NCBI GenBank assembly: GCA_027858145.1
Contig: JAQIDF010000059.1
Coordinates: 1-13,409 of the forward strand
DNA from: Prolixibacteraceae bacterium
Lineage (GTDB): Bacteria > Bacteroidota > Bacteroidia > Bacteroidales > Prolixibacteraceae
DNA length: 13,409 nt
Reading direction: 5' to 3'
The notes below the pieces were generated by a model, which ran no database searches, had not been told where the DNA came from, and worked only from the letters and a program-made list of their open reading frames with translations. Below, one piece after another: positions 1-7,859 of this stretch. Position numbers and translations under genes: made by a program. How positions within the stretch are numbered: position 1 is the stretch's first letter; each line of letters opens with the position of its first letter.

Positions 1-204
1 GGGACTTTTTCGGGTATTTTATGTACCGGAATTGCCGGTGGTGCAATAGTACCGTTAATAATTGGCCAATTAAAAGACTGGTTTGGCCTACGCCCCGGCA
101 TGTTCGTGTTACTCCTCACATTAGGCTACATACTCAGCATCAGCTTTTGGGCGAAGCCACTTATTAAAAACCAAACAATAAAATTCAAAAGAGAAATTAC
201 CTAA
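1..204 (+). CDS. C-terminal end of a sugar-type MFS transporter (5' end outside window)
   Basis: An open frame runs from the first base to a TAA at 202-204 and encodes the last 67 residues of a membrane protein. Two hydrophobic segments are visible. The first is glycine-rich (GIAGGAIVPLIIGQLKDWFG) and carries the helix-end plus short polar loop (QLKDWFG) typical of major facilitator transporters. The second (MFVLLLTLGYILSISFWA) is the final membrane helix, followed by a short basic cytoplasmic tail. The GGAIxPLxxG pattern is common in the FucP/GlcP-like sugar:proton symporters of Bacteroidota, so import of a monosaccharide across the inner membrane is the likely role. The substrate cannot be read from this fragment. 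The gene converges on the minus-strand DUF4924 gene, with 96 bp between the two stop codons. Confidence 0.8.
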   Translation, partial: GTFSGILCTGIAGGAIVPLIIGQLKDWFGLRPGMFVLLLTLGYILSISFWAKPLIKNQTIKFKREIT

Positions 205-300
205 CATATATAATGAATGCTGTTTCAATTTTCTATTCGACTTTTATACTATCGGACAATAAGTTTTTGAGTCGTAAATAGGAGAAATTTTTTGTAACTA

Positions 301-852
301 TCAACTATAATTTTCCAGTTCTAGGTCGCCTGCTTCGTGTGTTTTATAGAGTTGTGACAAGCGTGAAATGAAATTACCGAATTTCAATACAGCTTGCTGG
401 GTGCCTTCGCTTACTTCTTTTCTATTCATCTTCAGCATCAAAATCAGATACAAAGTATTAAAAGCTACTTCAACATCATTGTCTTTTTTTCCTGATTTTT
501 CACGTACCAAATCCAAATCGGCCTTAATGTCAGCATATAACCGGGTATATTCGTTGTCGGCTTTCTCCGAAAGTATTGCAAGGTGAAAATTATTGATGTC
601 ATTTACAAGGTTAACAAGAAACTGAAGATGTCCGGTTTGCTTTTTTTGTTCTTTTTCAAGCATTAATACCAGATTTTCGTACCAGTTAAATATTTGTTCA
701 CGCTTGGTTTCTTCAACATCATACTGTTTTATCAATTTTTCGTTAATGGCATCCATGTCGAATTTAAGTGCACGGATCATGTCTTCGATTTGCCACATGT
801 ACAGTATGTATTCCGAAATATTCTTTTTACGTTTTTCTTCTGCTACAATCAT
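301..852 (-). CDS. DUF4924 family protein, function unknown
   Basis: This is a 183-residue, highly charged, mostly helical protein with no signal peptide or membrane segment, so probably cytoplasmic. The opening MIVAEEKRKKNISEYILYMW, followed by an IEDMIRALKFD stretch, resembles the DUF4924 family, which I know only from Bacteroidota and which has no established function. Residues about 40-75 are rich in E, K and Q and could form a long helix or coiled coil. The ATG at 852 lies six bases downstream of the stop codon of the DUF3160 gene, so the two are probably cotranscribed, with this gene last before the convergent MFS gene. No strong Shine-Dalgarno is seen, only an A/T-rich leader. The family call is from memory of sequence resemblance; the coding status is secure from length, context and codon pattern. 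Confidence 0.85.
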   Translation of the reverse strand: MIVAEEKRKKNISEYILYMWQIEDMIRALKFDMDAINEKLIKQYDVEETKREQIFNWYENLVLMLEKEQKKQTGHLQFLVNLVNDINNFHLAILSEKADNEYTRLYADIKADLDLVREKSGKKDNDVEVAFNTLYLILMLKMNRKEVSEGTQQAVLKFGNFISRLSQLYKTHEAGDLELENYS

Positions 853-858
853 ATTTAT

Positions 859-3396
859 TTACTGCTTTATAATTTTTTTAACAACATTAACGTTGACTCC
901 TTTTAGATGCAGCAAATATAATCCCTTTTTCATTGCTGAAAAATCAATCGTTGAATTCCCTTTCAGCCTGTTGCTTCTTATCACTCTCCCATCAGATGTC
1001 ACAATGCTGTATGAAACAACTTTTTCCCCCTCATATTTAATATGCAACTGGCTGGAAACCGGGTTAGGATAAACAGTGACTTTTTTATTGGAATTATCCT
1101 TATACTCAGTTATGCTCACCAGCATTTTATTAGGAAGTTCTATAATTTCTGATTTCTTTTTGCCATTATCATCTAACAAGAAGCTATTCGTCCATACCGG
1201 TCGTGAAGGTTCGTCACCCGTATTTATTATTTTTTCCCAATCCTGATCAGTTAATCGTTCAAAACCAGTCGTGATTGTATCGTAATATGAGAAAAAAGGT
1301 CCTGAATAAGCTATATACTCGCCCAATTCAACATTTTTAACAATAAAAGTACCAATATTAACATCACCTGTTGCCGCATGCAGTACTTTTCCCACAGGTG
1401 CACCAGACTCATCGGTAGGCTGTGTGTGTATATCCACAATCGGATAATCGGGTTTTATCATATCATAAGGGTTGAGTAACAGATCAGCATACCAACCCGA
1501 GTATGGTGGTGCTCCACTCATTCCATCTTCAAACAACATTTTTTTCAGCCATTTTTTTTCGTCATCAGACAAGTTAGCACTACTAAGTTCTTTTATTGCA
1601 ATTTGCTCCAGTTTATTCATAATCTCTACAATACCTTCCAATCTTGAAACAGCTTCAACAGCCTCCCAATCTGCAAGTTGCAGGTTCCCAAGAAATTCAG
1701 ATAGATCTGAAGTAAAATCAGCAATGCCAGCGTAAAATTCAGGATAAGGTTCAACATACGAATGAGGAAAAGAACAGCCCGTCATTCCGGTATAAGATGG
1801 TTTAGCATATAAAACATTGTCATGCCTCAACTGTGCCCACGAGGCTAATTGGGTGTTCATTTTTTGATGGTGCCATGCTGATGTTCGCATAAAAAATGGC
1901 TGGTTATCGGCATCTTCAACCGGGTTTAAGCACCGGATAGCTCCAAGCCAGCCGTTATAGTAATTTGATTGCCAGAATGACGGTTCTTTATGATCAACCA
2001 GATATCGCATATTAGCAAGGTTCGAGGCATATTTAAATTCTTCAATCTCATCTTGCAAGAAAAAAGCAGCATCGCTGTTTCCTAATGCATAAAGCGCATC
2101 AAGTGCCTTTGGCATTCCCCGGAATATTGACCGGTTTTGGTATATAATGCGATCGTAAACCATATTGGCCAAAATATAGGAGTCGATAATAAATCGTTGA
2201 CCCGATAGCCTATACGAAACGGGTAAGGTATCTGCTACGTTGTCTGGGTTCGAGAAAAGCATCCCGCCCAAAATCTTCTGAGCAAAATCGTCGTTAGTTG
2301 AAAGTGTTTCAATATATTCATCATAGCGTTCATCATCAAGAAAAAATGAAACATCTGTTATTTCCTGCTCTGGATAAAATGTTTCAAGTTCTGACGGGGT
2401 TACATTATCACTCTCCCCAACGAGATAATTAATAATGCGGTTATTTACATCAAATTTATCCCTGGTTTCACTTTCTTCCCATAACTCATTCAACAAATAT
2501 GCGTTAATATTCATGCGGCGAATTTCATCTTTCCCCCATGGTTCCTCCCACGGATTACCTGCCGTCGGTGTCATGAAAAACTCCATACGCCCAAGCCACA
2601 TCTGAGCTCTGAAATATGGCTCAAGGGATTTTAAACCCATCATTTCATCCGGCTCCGTATATACATAATGGCCACGTACTTTAAATTGTGAAAAATCAAG
2701 GTCTCGATGTCTTTCTTCTTTGCAAAACAAACTAACCCGAACAGGCTTACATTCATCAACAGCCTTTAAAACCTGGTCATATGATTCTTCAGAAGCAATG
2801 TTTAACGATTTCTTTTCACCGGTAATCAACGAATAAGCAACAGTCACGTATAAATCAATATCTTTGAGGCTCTCATCAATGCCAGTCTCATTATATTTCT
2901 CAATGAAGACCGGCAATTTTTGATATAATTCAGCAAGAAAATCTTCAATATTTTGGCTCATCAGATCCCGCTCTAGATTTTTAAGCAGGTAATCGTATGA
3001 ACGGTGAAGGGCATCAAGTATAATATCGGTTGACACAAAAACAGGCAGGTCTTTTATATAGATATCATGCAGAGCCTGTGCAAAACTACTTTTTTCTATG
3101 CGTTGAGTTATAAAGAAATGATTATTGGAAAGCATTTCCATTTCACCTTCAGTTAAGTCGTAAGCATCTCTAACAGAATCGAGATAAGCAACTTCAGATA
3201 GCGCCGGTGAATTATTATATCCTTTATAGTAGGTTTGTTCTACCCGGGGAAATAGTGCATTTAACCCGGAAGTAGTCAGGTTGATATTTTGAGACTTAAA
3301 AGCGTTGAACTCATCAACACTGATTTGTGCCGAAAGTGGTTTTGCAATAATAAGGCAACAAAAAACCACTACGAGGAGGTAATAAAAGGATTTCAT
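859..3396 (-). CDS. Secreted DUF3160 protein with T9SS type A sorting tail
   Basis: This 845-residue protein has three visible parts. Residues 1-24 are a signal peptide: K at position 3, a hydrophobic core YYLLVVVFCCLIIA, and probable cleavage after LSAQ. The body, about residues 50-735, carries blocks I associate with DUF3160: PVFVSTDIILDALHRSYDYL (118-137), FWQSNYYNGWLGA (474-486), MNTQLASWAQLRHDNVLYAK (513-532) and YVEPYPEFYAGI (547-558). The end, about residues 773-845, starts with VTVYPNP and ends in a basic strand (VVKKIIKQ), as in type IX secretion C-terminal domains. The protein is therefore expected to cross the inner membrane by Sec and reach the surface or medium through T9SS. The biochemical function of DUF3160 is unknown and no catalytic motif is obvious. 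The ATG at 3396 is favoured because the signal peptide begins there. A promoter candidate lies just upstream, and DUF4924 follows six bases downstream. Confidence 0.92.
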   Translation of the reverse strand: MKSFYYLLVVVFCCLIIAKPLSAQISVDEFNAFKSQNINLTTSGLNALFPRVEQTYYKGYNNSPALSEVAYLDSVRDAYDLTEGEMEMLSNNHFFITQRIEKSSFAQALHDIYIKDLPVFVSTDIILDALHRSYDYLLKNLERDLMSQNIEDFLAELYQKLPVFIEKYNETGIDESLKDIDLYVTVAYSLITGEKKSLNIASEESYDQVLKAVDECKPVRVSLFCKEERHRDLDFSQFKVRGHYVYTEPDEMMGLKSLEPYFRAQMWLGRMEFFMTPTAGNPWEEPWGKDEIRRMNINAYLLNELWEESETRDKFDVNNRIINYLVGESDNVTPSELETFYPEQEITDVSFFLDDERYDEYIETLSTNDDFAQKILGGMLFSNPDNVADTLPVSYRLSGQRFIIDSYILANMVYDRIIYQNRSIFRGMPKALDALYALGNSDAAFFLQDEIEEFKYASNLANMRYLVDHKEPSFWQSNYYNGWLGAIRCLNPVEDADNQPFFMRTSAWHHQKMNTQLASWAQLRHDNVLYAKPSYTGMTGCSFPHSYVEPYPEFYAGIADFTSDLSEFLGNLQLADWEAVEAVSRLEGIVEIMNKLEQIAIKELSSANLSDDEKKWLKKMLFEDGMSGAPPYSGWYADLLLNPYDMIKPDYPIVDIHTQPTDESGAPVGKVLHAATGDVNIGTFIVKNVELGEYIAYSGPFFSYYDTITTGFERLTDQDWEKIINTGDEPSRPVWTNSFLLDDNGKKKSEIIELPNKMLVSITEYKDNSNKKVTVYPNPVSSQLHIKYEGEKVVSYSIVTSDGRVIRSNRLKGNSTIDFSAMKKGLYLLHLKGVNVNVVKKIIKQ

Positions 3397-3420
3397 GACA
3401 GATGTTTTTAGTTTTCATAT

Positions 3421-3453
3421 TAAAGGTACTAAAAACTACTGCAACAATGCAAA
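3421..3453 (-). promoter_or_regulatory. Candidate Bacteroidota-type promoter for the DUF3160 gene
   Basis: Read on the minus strand, a TTTG (plus-strand 3450-3453) is followed after 21 bases by TACCTTTA (plus-strand 3421-3428). This is one base from the TAnnTTTG -7 consensus of the phylum, with an accepted -33 spacing. The start codon is at 3396, which would give a leader of about 20 bases. The -33 element abuts the stop codon of the upstream S4 gene, which suggests DUF3160-DUF4924 can be transcribed separately from the translation cluster. Motif inspection only. Confidence 0.5.
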
Positions 3454-3834
3454 TCAATCACCAAATAACCGGTCAATATCCCGGCGTTCTTTTTTAGTGG
3501 GCCGCCCCTCTCCCCTTTTCCTGTCAGACCAAGACATCAGGCGCTGCATTTCTAAAACTTCTTTATTCTCAGGAGGTGTAACATCTTTCATAAAATCGGG
3601 AACCAACTTGGCTCCCATTCGCTTTACCGAAAGTTCAATTACTTTGTAATGGTAAGTAACCGGATTTTTACGAACCTCGATAATTTCGCCACGTTTAATT
3701 TCGCGCGATGGTTTAACCGATACGCCATCAATTTCGACACGTCCTTTGCGGCATGCCTCTGAAGCCTGGCTTCGCGTTTTATAAACACGCACAGCCCATA
3801 ACCATTTATCGATACGAACAGAATTTGAAGCCAT
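3454..3834 (-). CDS. hslR: S4-domain RNA-binding protein, Hsp15/HslR family
   Basis: The protein is 126 residues, with an S4 RNA-binding domain at the N-terminus: RIDKWLWAVRVYKTRSQASE (7-26) leads into GRVEIDGVSVKPSREIKRGE (31-50), the classical S4 pattern of basic helices and a strand-turn-strand. The C-terminal third is strongly basic (RKRGEGRPTKKERRDIDRL). Length and layout fit Hsp15, which in E. coli binds 50S subunits carrying stalled nascent chains. By homology this protein should take part in rescue or recycling of blocked large subunits in the cytoplasm. It starts one base after the stop codon of pth, a spacing that implies translational coupling, and Pth acts on the peptidyl-tRNA released in such events. 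The start ATG at 3834 places the S4 motif at the usual distance from the N-terminus. Confidence 0.9.
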   Translation of the reverse strand: MASNSVRIDKWLWAVRVYKTRSQASEACRKGRVEIDGVSVKPSREIKRGEIIEVRKNPVTYHYKVIELSVKRMGAKLVPDFMKDVTPPENKEVLEMQRLMSWSDRKRGEGRPTKKERRDIDRLFGD

Positions 3835-3835
3835 T

Positions 3836-4402
3836 TTACTTGTTATTAAATTGGTTCATTGTTCTATCAACCCCAATAGTCCCGAACGACTGGATAATTT
3901 TTATACATTGTTCAATTCTCTCTGGCAAATGTTCTGCTTCTTCTGGCGACCACTCACCAAGAACATAATCAATTTGCTGCCCCCTTGAGAATTCATTTCC
4001 AATACCAAAGCGCACACGTGCATAGGCATTGGTGCCTAAAATCTGATTTATGTGTTTCAAGCCGTTATGTCCTGCATCGCTGCCTTTCCCTCGCACCCTT
4101 ATGGAGTCAAAAGGTAGAGCGACATCATCAACCAAAACCAGCAACCTATCGAGTGAAATCTTTTCTTTTTGCATCCAGTACCGAATAGCGTTGCCACTCA
4201 GGTTCATATATGTAGAGGGTTTCAAGAGAATGAAAGTACGCCCTTTGAATTTGTATTCAGCAATGGCTCCATAACGCTTATTCACGTTAAAAACAATATT
4301 GGACACCCCGGCAAGAGTGTCCAATATTTGAAAGCCAATGTTATGGCGTGTATTTTTGTATTCATCTCCTATGTTACCTAATCCGGCAATTAAATACTTC
4401 AT
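3836..4402 (-). CDS. pth: Peptidyl-tRNA hydrolase
   Basis: Pth cleaves the ester bond of peptidyl-tRNA that drops off ribosomes, recycling tRNA in the cytoplasm. The 188-residue product has the normal family length and the residues expected for catalysis and substrate binding: N10 in GLGN, H20 in NTRHNIGF, N67 in PSTYMNLSG, D93 in VLVDDVALPF and N113 in SDAGHNGLKHI. H20, D93 and the asparagines align well with the known E. coli active site. The ATG at 4402 gives the usual MKYLIAGLGN opening. The gene sits between rplY (44 bases upstream) and the S4/Hsp15 gene (one base downstream), forming a translation-quality cluster that I recognise as common in Bacteroidota. Confidence 0.97.
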   Translation of the reverse strand: MKYLIAGLGNIGDEYKNTRHNIGFQILDTLAGVSNIVFNVNKRYGAIAEYKFKGRTFILLKPSTYMNLSGNAIRYWMQKEKISLDRLLVLVDDVALPFDSIRVRGKGSDAGHNGLKHINQILGTNAYARVRFGIGNEFSRGQQIDYVLGEWSPEEAEHLPERIEQCIKIIQSFGTIGVDRTMNQFNNK

Positions 4403-4446
4403 TCGTTTCCTTTAATTAGTGAATCAAGTTAACACTGGGCGAATAT

Positions 4447-5073
4447 CTATTCTTCAGATTTTTCTTCGCCTTCAGTTGAAACTTCTTCTCCTCCTTCATC
4501 TTCAGTTAAACCATCACCTGCCGAACGTGATGCACGGGTTACCATTACACGTACAACCGGTACCGATTTAACATTCAAAATTTTCAGTGTGTCAGTTTCA
4601 ACATCGCTAACCCTGTAGCTATCGCCAATTCCCAGTTTAGTAACATCAATTTTAATTTCATCGGGTAAATCCTGTGGCAATGCAGAAACCCAAAGACGAC
4701 GCATTTCAACTTGTAAACGACCACCATCGCGGATACCTTTTGCAAATCCTTCGGTTACAACAGGTATATTCACTTTTACGGGCTTGTCGTCGTATGTTTT
4801 CAGGAAATCGATATGCAAAGGCATATCAGTTACCGGATGGTACTGAATATCCTGCATGATAGCCTGATAATCTTTTCCGTCGATTTTCAAATTCACCAGA
4901 AATACGTAAGGTGTGTAAATCATTTTACGAACGGCCTCAAAATCGCAATAAAAATGCATATTTTCTTCCTGTCCGTAAAGCACACATGGCACCTGCTTTT
5001 CAACACGTAACTTTTTGGCGTCCTTTTTACCAAGATTTTCTCTTAGTTTTCCTTCTAATTCAAATGTTCTCAT
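4447..5073 (-). CDS. rplY: Large-subunit ribosomal protein bL25, CTC form
   Basis: bL25 binds 5S rRNA in the large ribosomal subunit. The 208-residue product is the long two-domain (CTC/TL5) form. The N-terminal bL25 domain, about residues 1-92, opens MRTFELEGKLRENLGKKDAK and includes VPCVLYG and DIQYHPVTDMPLHIDFL. The C-terminal domain, about 95-183, includes VNIPVVTEGFAKGIRDGG and LPDEIKIDVTKLGIGDS. The last 20 or so residues are an acidic tail (EDEGGEEVSTEGEEKSEE), common in this form. A strong promoter candidate lies about 100 bases upstream in the gap after prs, so the gene probably heads an rplY-pth-hslR transcript. Confidence 0.96.
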   Translation of the reverse strand: MRTFELEGKLRENLGKKDAKKLRVEKQVPCVLYGQEENMHFYCDFEAVRKMIYTPYVFLVNLKIDGKDYQAIMQDIQYHPVTDMPLHIDFLKTYDDKPVKVNIPVVTEGFAKGIRDGGRLQVEMRRLWVSALPQDLPDEIKIDVTKLGIGDSYRVSDVETDTLKILNVKSVPVVRVMVTRASRSAGDGLTEDEGGEEVSTEGEEKSEE

Positions 5074-5174
5074 AATTTCTTTTTTTGTGGTACTCAGCCC
5101 TTCCCTTCGCTTTTTCTTTTACTACCGGGACAAACCGCATACACATTTATATATAACTTATTCAAAAAGCGGTG

Positions 5175-5202
5175 CAAAGATATAAATCTCACGCAAAACC
5201 AA
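5175..5202 (-). promoter_or_regulatory. Candidate promoter for rplY-pth-hslR
   Basis: On the minus strand the sequence reads TTG (plus-strand 5200-5202), 17 bases, then TATCTTTG (plus-strand 5175-5182), a perfect match to the Bacteroidota -7 consensus TAnnTTTG. It lies in the 134-bp gap between prs and rplY and would give a 5' leader of roughly 95 bases, long enough for autoregulation by a ribosomal protein. I see no convincing hairpin in that leader by eye. Confidence 0.6.
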
Positions 5203-5207
5203 TACAC

Positions 5208-6146
5208 TTATTGAATATAAAAAGTACTAATTGACTTATAATAATACACTTTATCAATTACATCGGCCAATAAAGGTGCCAATGAAATGATTTTAATTTT
5301 GTCTGACTTTTTCTTCAACGGAATGGTATCAGTGAAGAATACCTCATCAAGTGCTGAATTTTCAATACGATCGTAAGCCGGACCTGATAAAATAGGGTGC
5401 GTTGCAAATGCTCTTACACTATTTGCTCCTTTTTCAACAAGCAAATCAGCTGCTTTGGTAATTGTTCCTGCCGTATCAATGATATCGTCAACAAGTATAA
5501 CATCCTTTCCTTTCACATCACCGATGACGGTCATATTACCAACTACATTGGCCTTGCTTCGTGTTTTATGACAAATTACAAGGTCGGTGCCCAGTAATTT
5601 GGCATAAGTATTGGCACGTTTAGTACCGCCAACATCCGGTGAAGCAATAACAACATTCGGAAGGTTCATTTCGCGAATGTAAGGCACAAACAATGATGAT
5701 GAATAAAGGTGGTCAACCGGGATGTTGAAAAAACCCTGAATTTGGTCGGCATGTAAATCAACTGTTATAATTCGGTCGACCCCGGTAGCTGACAACACAT
5801 CGGCTGCAACTTTAGCACCAATTGACACACGTGGCTTGTCTTTTCTGTCCTGACGGGCATATCCGAAATACGGAATTACTGCAATAACTTTGTATGCAGA
5901 AGCCCTTTTAGCTGCATCAATCATCAATAATAATTCCCACAAATTATCGGCTGAAGGAAAGGTTGACTGTACGATAAAAACATACGAACCACGTATGGTT
6001 TCTTCGAAACAAGGTTCAAACTCACCGTCGCTGAAACGGGGGCATGATGATTTACCCAAATCGATGTTTAGATAGTTGCAAATTTGCTCTGTTAAATAGG
6101 AAGTAGCAGTTCCTGTAAATACCTTAAGCGGAGCTTTACGTGGCAT
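5208..6146 (-). CDS. prs: Ribose-phosphate pyrophosphokinase (PRPP synthetase)
   Basis: The enzyme transfers pyrophosphate from ATP to ribose 5-phosphate, making PRPP for purine, pyrimidine, histidine, tryptophan and NAD synthesis. The 312-residue protein has the full family layout: FSDGEF (38-43) near the N-terminus; the flexible catalytic loop YFGYARQDRKDKPR (93-106); VDLHADQIQGFF with the conserved histidine at 132; VIASPDVGGTKRA (166-178); and the PRPP-binding loop VDDIIDTAGT (219-228). The ATG at 6146 gives the expected short lead into the first strand (VFTGTATSYL). The C-terminal dozen residues (YYYKSISTFYIQ) look lineage-specific. The gene is 105 bases downstream of engB and 134 bases upstream of rplY, with its own candidate -7 element. 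Confidence 0.97.
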   Translation of the reverse strand: MPRKAPLKVFTGTATSYLTEQICNYLNIDLGKSSCPRFSDGEFEPCFEETIRGSYVFIVQSTFPSADNLWELLLMIDAAKRASAYKVIAVIPYFGYARQDRKDKPRVSIGAKVAADVLSATGVDRIITVDLHADQIQGFFNIPVDHLYSSSLFVPYIREMNLPNVVIASPDVGGTKRANTYAKLLGTDLVICHKTRSKANVVGNMTVIGDVKGKDVILVDDIIDTAGTITKAADLLVEKGANSVRAFATHPILSGPAYDRIENSALDEVFFTDTIPLKKKSDKIKIISLAPLLADVIDKVYYYKSISTFYIQ

Positions 6147-6176
6147 GCGATATCTTTTTTGATATTAAATATGCAG

Positions 6177-6184
6177 CAAAAATA
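6177..6184 (-). promoter_or_regulatory. Candidate -7 element for prs
   Basis: The minus strand reads TATTTTTG, a full match to TAnnTTTG, 30 bases upstream of the prs ATG in the gap after engB. No clear TTG is found at the expected -33 distance, so this is a partial promoter match only. In such AT-rich DNA the octamer alone can occur by chance. Confidence 0.3.
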
Positions 6185-6251
6185 TAAATAATAGATGTGT
6201 TTTTTAACATTTCTGTCCCAATTTTTAAATTTACTGCACCTTAAAGTTAAA

Positions 6252-6857
6252 TTAACCTTTGGCCTGTCCCTTGTTTATTTCTTCAATAAAAGATAAAATG
6301 TCATCGCGCCCCAACCCTGTTTCGGCTGACGATTCAAACATCAATGGCACTTCTGCCCAGGTTTCAAGCATCTTCTCAGCATATTTATCCTGATACACTT
6401 TTTGCTCGGCTCCCGATATTTTATCAACTTTTGTAAAAACCATTACAAAAGGCACCTGACTTTCACCCAGCCATTGCATAAATTCCAAATCGCTGTTTTG
6501 AGGTTCAAGACGTGCATCAATTAAAACAAAAACGCCCAACAAATTTTTACGCTTAAGCAAGTAGCTCCTGATCATCAGTTCCCACTTTTTACGCTCATTT
6601 TTAGAAATTTTGGCGTAACCGTACCCGGGTAAATCAACTAAATACCAATTACCATTGATAATGAAATGGTTGATAAGCCGGGTTTTTCCCGGTGTGCCCG
6701 ATATCATTGCCAGTTTTTTCTTATTGGTAAGCATATTTATTAACGAGGACTTGCCAACATTAGAACGACCGATAAAAGCATATTCGGGCCAATCAGATTT
6801 CGGACATTTGCTTATTTCAGTATTACTTACAACAAAACGGGCATCTTTAATATTCAT
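6252..6857 (-). CDS. engB: Ribosome biogenesis GTP-binding protein EngB/YsxC
   Basis: This is a small TRAFAC GTPase of about 201 residues needed for assembly of the large ribosomal subunit. All G motifs are present: G1 GRSNVGKS (30-37), the G2 region GTPGKT (54-59), G3 DLPGYG (75-80), G4 TKVD (about 142-145) and G5 SSAE (about 176-179). The frame is open upstream to a TTG at 6887, which would add ten residues and overlap the end of manA by 20 bases. I chose the ATG at 6857 because family members start close to the (M)xIxxAxFVxSN motif (here MNIKDARFVVSN), because the alternative codon is TTG, and because ATG leaves a clean ten-base gap after the manA stop codon. Probably cotranscribed with manA. 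Confidence 0.95.
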   Translation of the reverse strand: MNIKDARFVVSNTEISKCPKSDWPEYAFIGRSNVGKSSLINMLTNKKKLAMISGTPGKTRLINHFIINGNWYLVDLPGYGYAKISKNERKKWELMIRSYLLKRKNLLGVFVLIDARLEPQNSDLEFMQWLGESQVPFVMVFTKVDKISGAEQKVYQDKYAEKMLETWAEVPLMFESSAETGLGRDDILSFIEEINKGQAKG

Positions 6858-6867
6858 TTGTTTAGAT

Positions 6868-7851
6868 TTAATCAATGTAAACTTCAATTATTTTGGCAGC
6901 ATCACTTTCAGGCTGAAAAAATACATGCCCGACAGAAGCCGGTATCAAAACTGTTTCGCCTGCCTTTATTTTAACAGGCTTAAATTCGTCACCCTCAATA
7001 ACAACCGAACCTTCAACACACACAGCAATGGCAAAACTGTCGAAACTGTAATAGTCACGCTCAATTTTTTTATTTATTTCGAGAATGTTGGTTGTGAAAT
7101 ATTCACATTTAACCAACTTTGAGGGTTCATTTTCAGTTATCGAATATGTTTGTTTAGGATTTTTAGCCTTTGTATAATCGATAACATCCATTGCAAGGTC
7201 AAGGTGCAACTCACGTTCATTTCCGCTTGCATCTTTTCGTTTGTAATCGTAAATGCGGTAAGTTACATCGGATGTCTCCTGAATTTCGAGAACGAGATTC
7301 CCGGAGCAAATCGCATGAACCCTTCCGGCGGGAACAAAAAACACGTCACCTTTCTTTACATCTTCATAATTCAGAATTTCGGTAAGGGTGCCATTATTCA
7401 GCTTTTCAAGAAATTCTTCGCGATTGGTGTCTTTATTAAAACCGGAAATCAACCGGGGATTTTCAGCATCATCGAGCGCGTACCACATCTCGGTTTTTCC
7501 GAAGGCGTGATGTCGTTCGCGGGCTTGCAAATCATTGGGATGAACCTGTATAGATAAATCGGCATTGGCATCGATAAATTTCACCAACAACGGAAACTCT
7601 TTACCATATTTGGTAAAAACCTTCTCACCTACCAGCTCATCCATATATATTTCAATGAGTTCCTGCAAGTTATTGCCGGCCAGCTCGCCGTTTTCAACAA
7701 CCGATATATCATTAGTTACAGCCGAAAGCTCCCAGCTTTCACCAATATTTTTCTTTCCCTGTAAATCTTTTCCAAAAAAGGTTTCCAACTTACTACCGCC
7801 CCATATTAACTCTTTGAGAATTGGCTTAAATTTAAGTGGATATAACGACAT
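6868..7851 (-). CDS. manA: Mannose-6-phosphate isomerase, type I (cupin metalloenzyme)
   Basis: ManA interconverts mannose 6-phosphate and fructose 6-phosphate, feeding GDP-mannose synthesis or mannose use. The 327-residue protein is the short type I form, with the zinc ligands expected for the family: Q102 and H104 in QVHPND, E121 in GKTEMWYAL and H179 in PAGRVHAICSG. The substrate-site segment ETSDVTYRIYDY (192-203) is present, as is a C-terminal cupin-like domain (GDEFKPVKIKAGETVLIPAS). The ATG at 7851 is supported by the usual opening MSLYPLKFKPILKELIWGG. Its leader is unusual: a 7-bp-periodic repeat array starts only eight bases upstream of the start codon, so any mRNA would carry CU-rich heptads just before it. 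engB follows ten bases downstream. Confidence 0.95.
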   Translation of the reverse strand: MSLYPLKFKPILKELIWGGSKLETFFGKDLQGKKNIGESWELSAVTNDISVVENGELAGNNLQELIEIYMDELVGEKVFTKYGKEFPLLVKFIDANADLSIQVHPNDLQARERHHAFGKTEMWYALDDAENPRLISGFNKDTNREEFLEKLNNGTLTEILNYEDVKKGDVFFVPAGRVHAICSGNLVLEIQETSDVTYRIYDYKRKDASGNERELHLDLAMDVIDYTKAKNPKQTYSITENEPSKLVKCEYFTTNILEINKKIERDYYSFDSFAIAVCVEGSVVIEGDEFKPVKIKAGETVLIPASVGHVFFQPESDAAKIIEVYID

Positions 7852-7859
7852 GTGTTTTT

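Noticed and set aside
238..274. Imperfect nested inverted repeat (CGACT ... AGTCG) between the convergent MFS and DUF4924 genes, a possible bidirectional terminator
   Set aside because: Only five outer base pairs close a 27-base loop, the inner pairing needs a bulge, and no T-run follows either arm.
6150..6165. Inverted repeat ATATC-T6-GATAT immediately upstream of the prs ATG, which might mask the ribosome-binding region
   Set aside because: A five-pair stem with a single G-C pair is too weak and too likely by chance in A/T-rich DNA to claim as a regulatory structure.
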